Source of the DNA: Mesostigma viride
Taxonomy: Eukaryota > Streptophyta > Mesostigmatophyceae > Mesostigmatales > Mesostigmataceae
DNA length: 56,191 bases
Assembly: GCA_009746045.1 (NCBI GenBank)
Contig: RPFO01002335.1
Coordinates: forward strand, 1-56,191
Direction of reading: 5' to 3'
Shown in pieces: positions 1-11,020 of this stretch (positions within the stretch are counted from its first letter, which is position 1; each line of letters begins with the position of its first letter). The notes beneath the pieces were generated by a model. It searched no databases. It saw nothing but the letters and a program-made list of their open reading frames with translations, and had not been told where the DNA came from. The translations under genes and the position numbers were made by a program.

Positions 1-60
1 ATTTGTGACCTTCGGCTCCGGCGCGAATTTTTTGGCGCCAAAAAATTCGGGGGTGTCCCG
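1..60. other. Edge of an unidentified sequence
   Basis: A non-minisatellite lead-in that contains a short palindrome (TTTTTTGGCGCCAAAAAA). It is too short to assign. Confidence 0.3.
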
Positions 61-1770
61 TCCCCTTAATTACATAAATGCCATCCATGTACGTAGACAA
101 GCCATGATGACACCATGGGAGCCTGAATCCTCATCATTAATTACATAAATGCCATCCATGTACGTAGACGGGCCATGATGACACCATGGGAGCCTGAATC
201 CTCATCATTAACTACATACATGCCATCCATGTACGTACACGGGCCATGATGACACCATGGGAGCCTGAATCCTCATCATTAATTACATACTTGCCATTCA
301 TGTACGTAGGCCAGCCATGGAGACACCATGGGAGCCTGAATCCTCATCATTAATTACATAAATGCCATCCATGTACGTAGACAAGCCATGATGACACCAT
401 GGGAGCCTGAATCCTCATCATTATATACAAAATGCCATCCATGTACGTACACGGGCCATGATGACCCATGGGAGCCTGAATCCTCATCATTAATTACATA
501 AATGCCATTCATGTACGTAGGCCAGCCATGATGACACCATGGGAGCCTGAATCCTCATCATTAATTACATACTTGCCATTCATGTACGTAGACGGGCCAT
601 GGAGACACCATGGGAGCCTGAATCCTCATCATTTACTATTCCTTGACATCCATGTACGTAGACGGGCCATGATGACACCATGGGAGCCTGAATCCTATTC
701 ATTTACTATTCCTTGACATCCATGTACGTAGACGGGCCATGATGACACCATGGGAGCCTGAATCCTCCTCATTAATTACATAAATGCCAACCATGTACGT
801 AGACGGGCCATGATGACACCATGGGAGCCTGAATCCTCATCATTACTTACATAAAGGCCATCCATGTACGTAGGCCAGCCATGGAGACACCATGGGAGCC
901 TGAATCCTCCTCATTAATTACATAAATGCCAACCATGTACGTAGACAAGCCATGATGACACCATGGGAGCCTGAATACTCATAATTTACTATTCCTTGAC
1001 ATCCATGTACGTGGACGGGCCATGATGACACCATGGGAGCCTGAATCCTCATGATTTACTATTCCTTGACATCCATGTACGTAGGCCAGCCATGGAGACA
1101 CCATGGGAGCCTGAATCCTCCTCATTAATTACATACATGCCATCCATGTACGTAGACAAGCCATGATGACACCATGGGAGCCTGAATCCTCATCATTAAC
1201 TACATACATGCCATCCATGTACGTAGACGGGCCATGGAGACACCATGGGAGCCTGAATCCTCATCATTAATTACATAAATGCCATCCATGTACGTAGACA
1301 AGCCATGATGACACCATGGGAGCCTGAATCCTCATCATTAATTACATAAATGCCATCCATGTACGTAGACGGGCCATGATGACACCATGGGAGCCTGAAT
1401 CCTCATCATTAACTACATACATGCCATCCATGTACGTACACGGGCCATGATGACACCATGGGAGCCTAAATCCTCCTCATTTTTTTTTCTTTGACATCCA
1501 TGTACGTAGACGGGCCATGATGACACCATGGGAGCCTGAATCCTCATCATTAATTACATAAATGACATCCATGTACGTAGACGGGCCATGATGACACCAT
1601 GGGAGCCTGAATCCTCCTCATTAATTACATAAATGCCAACCATGTACGTAGACAAGGCATGATGACACCATGGGAGCCTGAATCCTCATGATTTACTATT
1701 CCTGGACATCCATGTACGTAGGCCAGCCATGATGACACCAATGGAGCCTGAATCCTCTTCATTTTTTTTA
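61..1770 (+). repeat. ~70-bp minisatellite array, block 1
   Basis: About 24 head-to-tail units of ~70 bp. Each carries a CCATGTACGTAG segment, a variable GACGGGCC, GACAAGCC or GGCCAGCC step, then GATGACACCATGGGAGCC and a TGAATCCTCATCATTAATTAC-like A+T part. Variants are mixed rather than block-homogenised. Unit length is not a multiple of three and there is no conserved reading frame, so the short ORFs here are by-products. The array continues at 3895-5746 and 26223-30860 around inserted elements. Confidence 0.95.
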
Positions 1771-3894
1771 TTTGCTGAGCTTCGCTCATTTTATATATGA
1801 CGCGTGGACGGGCTCAAAGGGGACCGACCTGCCGTAGGTAGCGTAAGACTAGCGCTTGTCACGAGGGTACTGCACCGGCCGGCCCTTTTTGTGCCTAGGC
1901 TGAGTGTGGTTCCGGAGTGCAGGCCTAGGTAGCTTCTAACGTACGTCACTAGACCTTGTTACCTGCGCCAGCCGCCAGGCGTGGCGCAACTGTGATTGGC
2001 AGTCAGTACACCTTGTACCTGCGCCAGCCGGCAGGCCTGCGTGGCGCAATGTGAATGATAGTCAGTACTTAGAGTGGTGTAGGGGACGTAGGGAGGCCTC
2101 TTTTCAGCTTCGCAACTTGATCCCAGCATTTGCTGGCAAGGTCGGCTGGCCGCTATGGCGGCTGCGCTGAATGTAAGACGATGCTATCGGCCTCTCCGGG
2201 CGTGGAGAGGCCTGGAATAAAATTCTTTATGTTCGCCACCCACCGTTACAGGCCACGGTAATGGTTGTTGGGTGGGGGGCTCTACGTTTTGAGTAAAATG
2301 GTGTGATTTCCGGCGCTGGGCCCACTGACGATTCCCCTCTACCCCTGGGTGCGGCAAGCGGCTTCCTGACACTGGGGAAGCTGCGATTTTAGTCGGACAA
2401 CGTCAGGGAAGGAGCCATACAGGCCAGGGCCAGCGGCTACGGTGGAAAGAATCACAGGTGGAGGCGAATCTGCCTTAAACGTGGAGATGGCTAGCGCGGG
2501 GTGCCAGGGTAGCCCATAACTGCCAGGAGCCTGACAGCGGACCCGATCTTTCGGCCTGTGGCCAGACGGGAGTTTCGGGGAGGATGCGGGGCTGGAGCGA
2601 ATCTTGGTGGGAGGAGCGCGCTCTTCATCATTGCCCAGTTTTTCAGCAAAGAATGTTCGCCTGGCGGGGCTGAAATTCTTGCTGTTTTATCGCCTTGTTT
2701 TTATCCTGTATGATGCATTATAGGAAAAGCGATAAAGAGTTCGGTTCAGCCAGGGGGGCATATCTATGCCATAAAAAATTTCCTACAACAACACAAGCCC
2801 TGGTCAGGGCCTTGGCTAAGCAGTTTCCAAGCCAAGGCCTTGGTAGGGTAGAGGGCCTATCGCCACAAAGGTTTCAATGCCGGGAAATCCCAGCCTCGGG
2901 GGTGGGGCTGGTGATGGGTCCTGGGCTTGTGAGAGACGGTCCGGGGGCGTAAGGCCTAATGAGCAGCCGCTGGAAACCGCCCCCCTAACGGGGGGAACGA
3001 CATGGGTGCCGCCCTGCGTCCGCCGGGAAACCGTAGCGGCCACACGGGGGCGGCAGTACAGCCGTGGCAGCGTGCAGGGGGGGGGCCATGGGCGGAAAGA
3101 AAATCGGCACCAAGGTTGGCGACAGCCTTGGTGGCCAAGAAGGAGGTGTGGGGGCAACACCTTGTGTTCGAGTATGCTGGGCCCCCAGCATGGTGCTACA
3201 ATAACCAACTTGATAATGATGTGCACTGAGTTTGAAGGTGTGGTATAGGCTGTCCGTATAAAGCCTAGCACACAAAAATGTAAAATAAATGTTTCTCTTG
3301 GTGGGAAGGAACTCCAATGGACCAAAAACAAGAAATGTATTTGCTGAGCTTCGCTCATTTTATATATGACGCGTGGACGGGCTCAAAGGGGACCGACCTG
3401 CCGTAGGTAGCGTAAGACTAGCGCTTGTCACGAGGGTACTGCACCGGCCGGCCCTTTTTGTGCCTAGGCTGAGTGTGGTTCCGGAGTGCAGGCCTAGGTA
3501 GCTTCTAACGTACGTCACTAGACCTTGTTACCTGCGCCAGCCGCCAGGCGTGGCGCAACTGTGATTGGCAGTCAGTACACCTTGTACCTGCGCCAGCCGG
3601 CAGGCCTGCGTGGCGCAATGTGAATGATAGTCAGTACTTAGAGTGGTGTAGGGGACGTAGGGAGGCCTCTTTTCAGCTCCCACCCACCCACCCACGCTGC
3701 TAAGAGGGGCAACACCTTGTGTTCGAGTATGCTGGGCCCCCAGCATGGTGCTACAATAACCAACTTGATAATGATGTGCACTGAGTTTGAAGGTGTGGTA
3801 TAGGCTGTCCGTATAAAGCCTAGCACACAAAAATGTAAAATAAATGTTTCTCTTGGTGGGAAGGAACTCCAATGGACCAAAAACAAGAAATGTA
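1771..3894. mobile_element. Tandem two-copy insertion, long copy plus internally deleted copy
   Basis: The block is built as A-X-B-A-y-B. A is an identical 339-bp segment (1771-2109 and 3340-3678) and B a 189-bp segment (3151-3339 and 3706-3894). X (2110-3150) is replaced in the second copy by a 27-bp CCCA-rich stretch. The uninterrupted target exists in the same array at 5400/5401 and at 27394/27395 (run of T, A, then TGAGAGGATTC). Comparison shows precise insertion between A and T with no target duplication beyond at most TA. A starts with a perfect hairpin (TGAGC TTC GCTCA). No terminal inverted repeat and no convincing coding region were found. It is probably a non-autonomous transposon; a rolling-circle type is one possibility. 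Confidence 0.6.
1962..2078. repeat. Internal ~65-bp tandem repeat in segment A
   Basis: Two imperfect copies of an ACCTGCGCCAGCC...GTGGCGCAA...GTCAGTAC unit. The same pair recurs in the second A segment at about 3531-3647. Confidence 0.55.
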
Positions 3895-5746
3895 TGAGAG
3901 GATTCAGGTTACATAAATGCCAACCATGTACGTAGACAAGCCATGATGACACCATGGGAGCCTGAATCCTCATCATTAATTACATAAATGCCATCCATGT
4001 ACGTAGACGGGCCATGATGACACCATGGGAGCCTGAATCCTCATCATTAACTACATACATGCCATCCATGTACGTACACGGGCAATGATGACACCATGGG
4101 AGCCTGAATCCTCCTCATTAATTACATACTTGCCATTCATGTACGTAGACGGGCCATGGAGACACCATGGGAGCCTGAATCCTCGTCATTAATTACATAA
4201 ATGCCATCCATGTACGTAGACAAGCCATGATGACACCATGGGAGCCTGAATCCTCATCATTATATACAAAAATGCCATCCATGTACGTACACGGGCCATG
4301 ATGACCCCATGGGAGCCTGAATCCTCATCATTAATTACATAAATGCCATTCATGTACGTAGGCCAGCCATGATGACACCATGGGAGCCTGAATCCTCATC
4401 ATTAATTACATACTTGCCATTCATGTACGTAGACGGGCCATGGAGACACCATGGGAGCCTGAATCCTCATCATTTACTATTCCTTGACATCCATGTACGT
4501 AGACGGGCCATGATGACACCATGGGAGCCTGAATCCTCCTCATTAATTACATAAATGCCAACCATGTACGTAGACAAGCCATGATGACACCATGGGAGCC
4601 TGAATACTCATCATTTACTATTCCTTGACATCCATGTACGTGGACGGGCCATGATGACACCATGGGAGCCTGAATCCTCATGATTTACTATTCCTTGACA
4701 TCCATGTACGTAGGCCAGCCATGGAGACACCATGGGAGCCTGAATCCTCCTCATTAATTACATACATGCCATCCATGTACGTAGACAAGCCATGATGACA
4801 CCATGGGAGCCTGAATCCTCATCATTAACTACATACATGCCATCCATGTACGTAGACGGGCCATGGAGACACCATGGGAGCCTGAATCCTCATCATTAAT
4901 TACATAAATGCCATCCATGTACGTAGACAAGCCATGATGACACCATGGGAGCCTGAATCCTCATCATTAATTACATAAATGCCATCCATGTACGTAGACC
5001 AGCCATGATGACACCATGGGAGCCTGAATCCTCATCATTAACTACATACATGCCATCCATGTACGTACACGGGCCATGATGACACCATGGGAGCCTAAAT
5101 CCTCCCCATTTTTTTTTTCTTTGACATCCATGTACGTAGACGGGCCATGATGACACCATGGGAGCCTGAATCCTCATCATTAATTACATAAATGACATCC
5201 ATGTACGTAGACGGGCCATGATGACACCATGGGAGCCTGAATCCTCCTCATTAATTACATAAATGCCAACCATGTACGTAGACAAGCCATGATGACACCA
5301 TGGGAGCCTGAATCCTCATAATTTACTATTCCTGGACATCCATGTACGTAGGCCATCCATGATGACACCAATGGAGCCTGAATCCTCTTCATTTTTTTTA
5401 TGAGAGGATTCAGGTTACATAAATGCCAACCATGTACGTAGACAAGCCATGATGACACCATGGGAGCCTGAATCCTCATCATTAATTACATAAATGCCAT
5501 CCATGTACGTAGACGGGCCATGATGACACCATGGGAGCCTGAATCCTCATCATTAACTACATACATGCCATCCATGTACGTACACGGGCCATGATGACCC
5601 CATGGGAGCCTGAATCCTCATCATTAATTACATAAATGCCATTCATGTACGTAGGCCAGCCATGATGACACCATGGGAGCCTGAATCCTCCTCATTAATT
5701 ACATAAATGCCAACCATGTACGTAGACAAGCCATGATGACACCATG
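3895..5746 (+). repeat. ~70-bp minisatellite array, block 2
   Basis: Same unit and orientation as block 1. Much of it repeats block 1 in the same order of unit variants, including the rare TTTACTATTCCTTGACATCC and poly-T units, so it looks like a ~1.7-kb segmental duplication rather than independent amplification. The last bases, CCATG (5742-5746), form the left target duplication of retroelement 1. Confidence 0.93.
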
Positions 5747-6395
5747 AGTTAGCATTTTGGGCAACCAATATGCTAAGTGGATGCAGTTTGGAAAGACCTT
5801 TCCAACGCCGTGCTGACCGCCTGAAACAGACAAGGGACAAGAAAGATATGAGGTCCCGAAGTCCTAGCCGTCCGTGGCCGACTGAGGTACAGTCCTCTGG
5901 TGTAGTGGACAGGACACGTGGCAGGCCGTGCCTGCGCAGGCTTAGCCTGACTAACACGTGACTGTGGTCCACGTAGACCAGAAGAGCAGCAGCCTGTGAC
6001 TGGTGGACTACAGGAACTGGCACAGGTCTGCAAGGATACTAGGCCTTGCAGGCTTGTGACAGGTCCTGTACTTCCTAGGTTGCAGAGTCTAGGCAAATCC
6101 AGTTCGTCCTGGCTCTGCACTGATGCCAGTGGACGTTGAGGATTTGCTTGCCTGCCTGCACGTGCCTCGTCACACCGATGGGAACGAGGAACAACGCAAA
6201 GGATATAGCTTGGTCATGGGGGATGACCAGCTATCTTGGCAAGCACGAACCGAGGCTCACACATTGGTCGTGGAACCGCTCACCGTGGTCGTGGCTTGGT
6301 GCACGGGTTAAAAGGTTGCTGCCTTTGCAACTTTGGCTCATCCCGTTGTGTGGCGCGAGAGACCAGGAACTCACAGTTCTGGCTGTTCGCTAACT
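5747..6395 (+). repeat. LTR of copia-like element 1 (left outer LTR)
   Basis: 649 bp, begins AGTTAGC and ends GCTAACT. Near-identical copies lie at 17777-18423 and 25577-26222. CCATG at 5742-5746 precedes this LTR and CCATG at 26223-26227 follows the right outer LTR; together they rebuild one intact minisatellite unit. A TTAAAAGG box near 6309 could be a core promoter. The sequence just inside the LTR is CGTACTATTG, in the primer-binding position. Confidence 0.9.
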
Positions 6396-6429
6396 CGTAC
6401 TATTGCATTTCTGTTGTGCAAGGTTTTTC

Positions 6430-7578
6430 ATGTCGGCCGAGGCTCGGGTCGAGACACCTGAGTCATCCCCCGGGCACGAAGCAGCTCCCGAGGCGCCAGC
6501 GCGCGAGAACGCGTTTTTCCCCTATTCCCACCCATCCAACGCTTCTACGTTTGTGCAGGCCGCCTACGTTGCGAGGGGTCTTGCGGAAGGAGGTTGGGTT
6601 GCTGTGTTTGGAAACGCAGCAGGGCCGTCGGCAAACGACCCAGTGGTGATGAGGATAAGGGCGACGACGTCGCCAGGGGAGACGGGTCGGGTCTGCACGG
6701 AGCGGCTTGTCGCTATTCGCGACGAAATAGCTTCGTTGATCTACAGTTTGGAGGTCGCGTACCAGGGCGGGCACGTCACCATTCAGGCGCTGGACTTAGC
6801 GCGTGAAACGCTGAGCCAGCTGGTGGCCATTTGTTTAGGTGGTACCAGATTGTACAACCACTGGGTGGCGACAAGCTCGCTGGGGGAGGGGACCGACGCG
6901 TCACATATTATACGGGACGCGCAGACGCGTGAAGCCGACAGTCCGTGGGATTCGGCTGAAGTGGTAGCTCAGACGTGTGAGCACCTGGTCAATATCTTGA
7001 CCCAAGAGGCGCGTGGTCACGCCGATCACTGGGTGATCACGACACGACCAGCCGGCATTTGGTCGACCTTGGATACACCGAGGTTGCAAAGCAGGCCGGG
7101 GGCGTGTGGGCCAACGGTGACAGTCATCACCGGTCGGGACGTCACCGACGAGGATTTTCACAGCGAGTTCGTGGATCGCCCCACGGGCATCATAGCTCGT
7201 TCGTCACAGCAGATTGACGAAGGGGACGGCACAAACGAGGGATACTCGGCCAGGCGCAGGGCAGAGTTAAACATCCCCTTTGAGCCGGAACACGATTTTG
7301 GGGAGATTGGTCGGGGCTCGCGGAACGACCGGCGAGGTGGTGGCAGTCGGTGGGTCAGGAACCTGCAGTGGTATCGCCGTGGTAGTGCGCCTAGGCTGCC
7401 GGTGGAGCAGACACCAGCCGGGAGGCCGGTGAGCCGGGTATTAGGTCCTTACAACGCGGAGGAGGTCCGTTCAGTTCCGCGCGTAGGGACACCGGTGGCG
7501 CGCACAGCGCAGGAGCGTGAGGAGGAGGCCATAGCTGAGGAGCGTCCAGCGGCTTCTTCCGGCAGCACCAGCGCTTGA
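6430..7578 (+). CDS. Element 1 ORF1, unknown protein upstream of gag (intact copy)
   Basis: About 380 residues from the ATG at 6430, lying between the 5' LTR and the expected gag position. A second copy with several 1-base deletions lies downstream of the next LTR (18450-19600), so ORF1 belongs to the element. I recognise no family. The middle (~residues 50-180) looks like a folded, mostly helical domain with even hydrophobic spacing. The C-terminal third is rich in Arg, Gly and Glu and looks disordered. No zinc knuckle, signal peptide or membrane segment is visible. The 5-prime-most position suggests a capsid-accessory or nucleic-acid-binding role, which is inference only. In this copy a TGA ends the frame. 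In the other copy one fewer base would carry the frame on towards gag, so fusion to gag cannot be excluded. Confidence 0.65.
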   Translation: MSAEARVETPESSPGHEAAPEAPARENAFFPYSHPSNASTFVQAAYVARGLAEGGWVAVFGNAAGPSANDPVVMRIRATTSPGETGRVCTERLVAIRDEIASLIYSLEVAYQGGHVTIQALDLARETLSQLVAICLGGTRLYNHWVATSSLGEGTDASHIIRDAQTREADSPWDSAEVVAQTCEHLVNILTQEARGHADHWVITTRPAGIWSTLDTPRLQSRPGACGPTVTVITGRDVTDEDFHSEFVDRPTGIIARSSQQIDEGDGTNEGYSARRRAELNIPFEPEHDFGEIGRGSRNDRRGGGSRWVRNLQWYRRGSAPRLPVEQTPAGRPVSRVLGPYNAEEVRSVPRVGTPVARTAQEREEEAIAEERPAASSGSTSA

Positions 7579-7635
7579 GCCTGTTTTCCTTGTCTATCGC
7601 CTGTTTTGTATTGCCATCCCACTGTATATAATGCC

Positions 7636-7688
7636 TTCCAACACACCTTCCCCAAGGGGTGATTGACTATTTACAGGGGATGATGTAT
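7636..7688 (-). pseudogene. Inverted fragment of the element 1 gag-pol junction
   Basis: Reverse complement of 21005-21055 (just after the gag stop). It marks an inversion breakpoint: the ORF1 downstream sequence matches the intact copy up to the ATGCC that would start gag, then switches strand. Confidence 0.75.
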
Positions 7689-7696
7689 ATATATAG

Positions 7697-8178
7697 TTAT
7701 ATTCCCCAGCTGACCACAGCCTGGCATGTGTGAATCCTGAGTTTATCCCTCAGTGAGGACATGGGCTCCCCAGCTTGGCAAGCATTAACTGGGCTCTATC
7801 CATGTCTGTTGAATGAAAAGGAAGGGGAATGGTTATGAGCGGGCGCCTCTGATACGGGCGCCTGTGATAACTGGAAAGGACCAGGAACTCACAATAATAC
7901 GTATCATAACTTCCTCTGTCCAACTTCAGCTGCCTGGATGTAGAGACCTCACTTTTCTCCTCAACCAGGTTCCCAAAAGAAAGGGTTGGGGGCTGACATC
8001 TGGGTCAGGGCTGGGCCTTGGAACCATTGTTGGCTCTAGACTAATCTTTGGGTAAAACCTCAAGTTCCAAAAGAAGGGCAGCCCTGGCCTCTGGGAGAGG
8101 TCAGGAGTCTGTGGCATGAGTGAGCATGGCTGATTGGAATCTCAGGCTGGTCCAGCCTCCAAAACAAGAAAGGGTTGG
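7697..8178 (+). mobile_element. 3' non-coding region of related family B element
   Basis: Diverged relative of the element 1 3' region: the same GGGCGCC...GATAACT...CAGGAACTCACAATAATACG succession, ending in a purine tract (AAAACAAGAAAGGGTTGG) directly before an LTR. The first ~205 bp (7697-7901) are repeated in inverse orientation at 9510-9714. Confidence 0.75.
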
Positions 8179-8843
8179 AGTTAGCATATTGGGGCACCAA
8201 TGTGCTAGTTGGATGCAGGATGAGGAGACCTTTCTAACGCCGTGCTGACTGCCTGAAACAGACAAGGGACGTGAGAGTTATCAGGTCCCGAAGTCCTGCC
8301 GACCGGCGGCGGCGGCAGTGCACACCGAGGCCGCAGTGGACATGACACGTGGCAGGCAGGGCCTGCACAGGCTTAGCCTGAACCAGCACGTGACTCAGGT
8401 CCATGGAGGCTGAGGGCGCAACGGTCCGGCGACTAAGTAGAGACCAGTAGGCCAGTCGCGGGCTCTGCAAGGATGCGCATCCGTGCAGAGCTGTGACAGG
8501 AACTGGTGATACCTAGTCGCGGAATGTCAGAGATCCTTAACGCTGCCTGCAGCAAGGATGCAAGGTAGCGGTAAGAAGAGCTCTGGCAAGGTAGCGGTGC
8601 ACTGTGCGAAGCCGATGGGCGATGCCTTAGGGCACGATGGAAATGAGGTAACATAAAGCTATGGCCTAAGGCAGGTCAAGGCAGTTCTTTGCCGACGCAC
8701 CGTGGTTGTCACTTGGAGTGAGCAAGCCAGCGAGAGCGTTACCTGGGGCGAGGAGCAAAGGTTGCAAGCTACGCGACCTAGGTCCTAACAGTCGCGACAA
8801 GGACCAGGAGCTCACGGCAGCTGCCTGGCCGGCGTCGCTAAAT
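8179..8843 (+). repeat. Family B LTR, copy 1
   Basis: 665 bp beginning AGTTAGC and ending GCTAAAT. It shares a diverged version of the element 1 LTR start (AGTTAGCATATTGGGGCACC). It is joined to the next LTR copy by a single T. Confidence 0.8.
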
Positions 8844-8844
8844 T

Positions 8845-9509
8845 AGTTAGCATATTGGGGCACCAATGTGCTAGTTGGATGCAGGATGAGGAGACCTTTC
8901 TAACGCCGTGCTGACTGCCTGAAACAGACAAGGGACGTGAGAGTTATCAGGTCCCGAAGTCCTGCCGACCGGCGGCGGCGGCAGTGCACACCGAGGCCGC
9001 AGTGGACATGACACGTGGCAGGCAGGGCCTGCACAGGCTTAGCCTGAACCAGCACGTGACTCAGGTCCATGGAGGCTGAGGGCGCAACGGTCCGGCGACT
9101 AAGTAGAGACCAGTAGGCCAGTCGCGGGCTCTGCAAGGATGCGCATCCGTGCAGAGCTGTGACAGGAACTGGTGATACCTAGTCGCGGAATGTCAGAGAT
9201 CCTTAACGCTGCCTGCAGCAAGGATGCAAGGTAGCGGTAAGAAGAGCTCTGGCAAGGTAGCGGTGCACTGTGCGAAGCCGATGGGCGATGCCTTAGGGCA
9301 CGATGGAAATGAGGTAACATAAAGCTATGGCCTAAGGCAGGTCAAGGCAGTTCTTTGCCGACGCACCGTGGTTGTCACTTGGAGTGAGCAAGCCAGCGAG
9401 AGCGTTACCTGGGGCGAGGAGCAAAGGTTGCAAGCTACGCGACCTAGGTCCTAACAGTCGCGACAAGGACCAGGAGCTCACGGCAGCTGCCTGGCCGGCG
9501 TCGCTAAAT
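8845..9509 (+). repeat. Family B LTR, copy 2 (tandem)
   Basis: Essentially identical to copy 1 at a 666-bp offset. Two LTRs joined end to start with one extra base look like the junction of a 2-LTR circle. The LTR is followed directly by CGTATTATTG, which begins an inverted copy of the family B 3' region. Confidence 0.8.
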
Positions 9510-10175
9510 CGTATTATTGTGAGTTCCTGGTCCTTTCCAGTTATCACAGGCGCCCGTATCAGAGGCGCCCGCTCACAACCATTCCCCTTCCTTTTCATTC
9601 AACAGACACGGATAGAGCCCAGTTAATGCTTGCCAAGCTGGGGAGCCCATGTCCTCACTGAGGGATAAACTCAGGATTCACACATGCCAGGCTGTGGTCA
9701 GCTGGGGAATCGAACCCCACCCCATATCCTCCAGGTTTGGAACAGCTCCTGGAACTGTACATTACAAACAAACATGAAATGGAGATAACACGATTATGAC
9801 TTATTAATATAGAGAGAATAACCCATAATGAGGCTCCCTGGCAACCACGTCCAACATGGTCACACAACCAGGGTTTTATTAGCATGCAACAGGTTGGTTA
9901 CAGAGAATATAAACAAATGTACAGCAACCTGTAAGAGCCAACATTTGGGCTGCCCTTTCAGGGTCCATTCCATGAAGACCCAAGGCCGGTTACAAGGTCC
10001 TTAAGACCCTTCTGCAACCCCATGACAGGGCCAGGCGATATTCTCAGCCAGGGGAGTGACTCCACCCTGACCCCTGTTCAGCAGGGTGTACGAACCCTGA
10101 AGAACCCGCTGTCAGCCATTTCTGGCTACCCAGCCCACCGGGACACATCCCACCTCAGAGCAAGGCGTTGGTCTC
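9510..10175 (-). mobile_element. Inverted family B 3' non-coding region
   Basis: The first 205 bp are the reverse complement of 7697-7901. The rest matches, in reverse, the element 1 downstream region, including the AATAAAA box, the tandem GTTGCTGTA segment and the GACCATGTTGGAC segment. It leads into inverted RNase H coding sequence. Confidence 0.75.
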
Positions 10176-10176
10176 C

Positions 10177-11020
10177 CTAGCACCCCACCATGGGGCCCAT
10201 GAGCCCACGGAGCAGAGGGTACTGCTGCACGGCCTTCTCCTCAAGCTTGGTGAGAGCATCTGCAGGGTTATCCAGGCCAGCCACATGTTCAATGTCAGCT
10301 AAGCAGGACAGTGCCTTGAGCAACAGATAATCAAGGTCCCTGCTTCTGGCCAGCTGCCTGTGCACGAACTGCACCATGCCCATGCTGCCAGTTTTCACCA
10401 GTGTGTGCATCTGCAACCGACAGGAAGCTACCTTACATAGCTGGTAGAAAAGCTCCCTCAAGTAAAGGGCTGTGTGCAGCCCCTCACAGATTGCCCTGCA
10501 CTCAGCAATGTCACTGCTGGGGGTTACCCTATTCTGCAACCGACTGTACCAGCAGACCAGAGAGGACTGTTCCTGCACCAGGGTGTTTAATGCTGCTGCC
10601 CGCCCCCTGACCTCTGTGACCTTCCTACTATCCATAGAACTGTCCACATAGAGAACCATGTCCAAGGGCCTGTACTAATCCAAAGGACCCAAGATGAGAG
10701 GTGGAGACATCCTCACAGATTGCATCACACTCTCAACACCCACCTCGACCAGCTGGGAATCTGTCAACCGACTCAAGACCAGCAGGTCAGGCGCACAAAT
10801 GCTAGCCAACCATGCCAACATACCGCGTATGGTAGCACCTCTTGGCCGGGTAATGGGCTCCTGCAGAGACACTTAACACAGCAGGCACACTTTCAAAGAA
10901 AGGTGGTATTGTTCGCCATGTCTCCCTAGCCGCTTCCTGGTCACCCTTGAGAAAAGCCCCCTTGAAATCTATCAAAGCAGAGCCATAGGCAATGCCTTTG
11001 ACCAGGAAGAGCAGTATGCA
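10177..11020 (-). pseudogene. Family B pol fragment: RNase H plus truncated RT
   Basis: 10177-10675 encodes the C-terminal copia-type RNase H (YVDSSMDSRKVTEVRG, then SSDIAECRAI) through DNPADALTK to the stop, diverged from element 1. Upstream on the minus strand come a connection-domain piece with a frameshift and a short RT piece with LIDFKGAFLKGD. The central RT, with its catalytic HGDD box, has been deleted. A hybrid junction at about 11015 joins it to a family A copy. It cannot encode a working polymerase. Confidence 0.8.

Noticed and set aside
1771-3894. LTR retrotransposon with 339-bp LTRs
   Set aside because: The second A is preceded by B, B also follows it, and the ends show no 4-6-bp target duplication; the A-X-B / A-y-B order fits tandem copies better.
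61-5700. Regular repeats that might suggest a CRISPR array or repeat protein gene
   Set aside because: Units are contiguous ~70-bp minisatellites with no unique spacers, no cas genes and no maintained frame.
5747-6395. ORFs within the element 1 LTR (several of 60-126 codons)
   Set aside because: They recur wherever the LTR occurs, in both orientations and with frame-breaking indels between copies, so there is no coding constraint.
9510-9900. A separate minus-strand gene after the family B LTRs
   Set aside because: It is the inverted non-coding 3' region, shown by its match to 7697-7901 and to 24830-25100.
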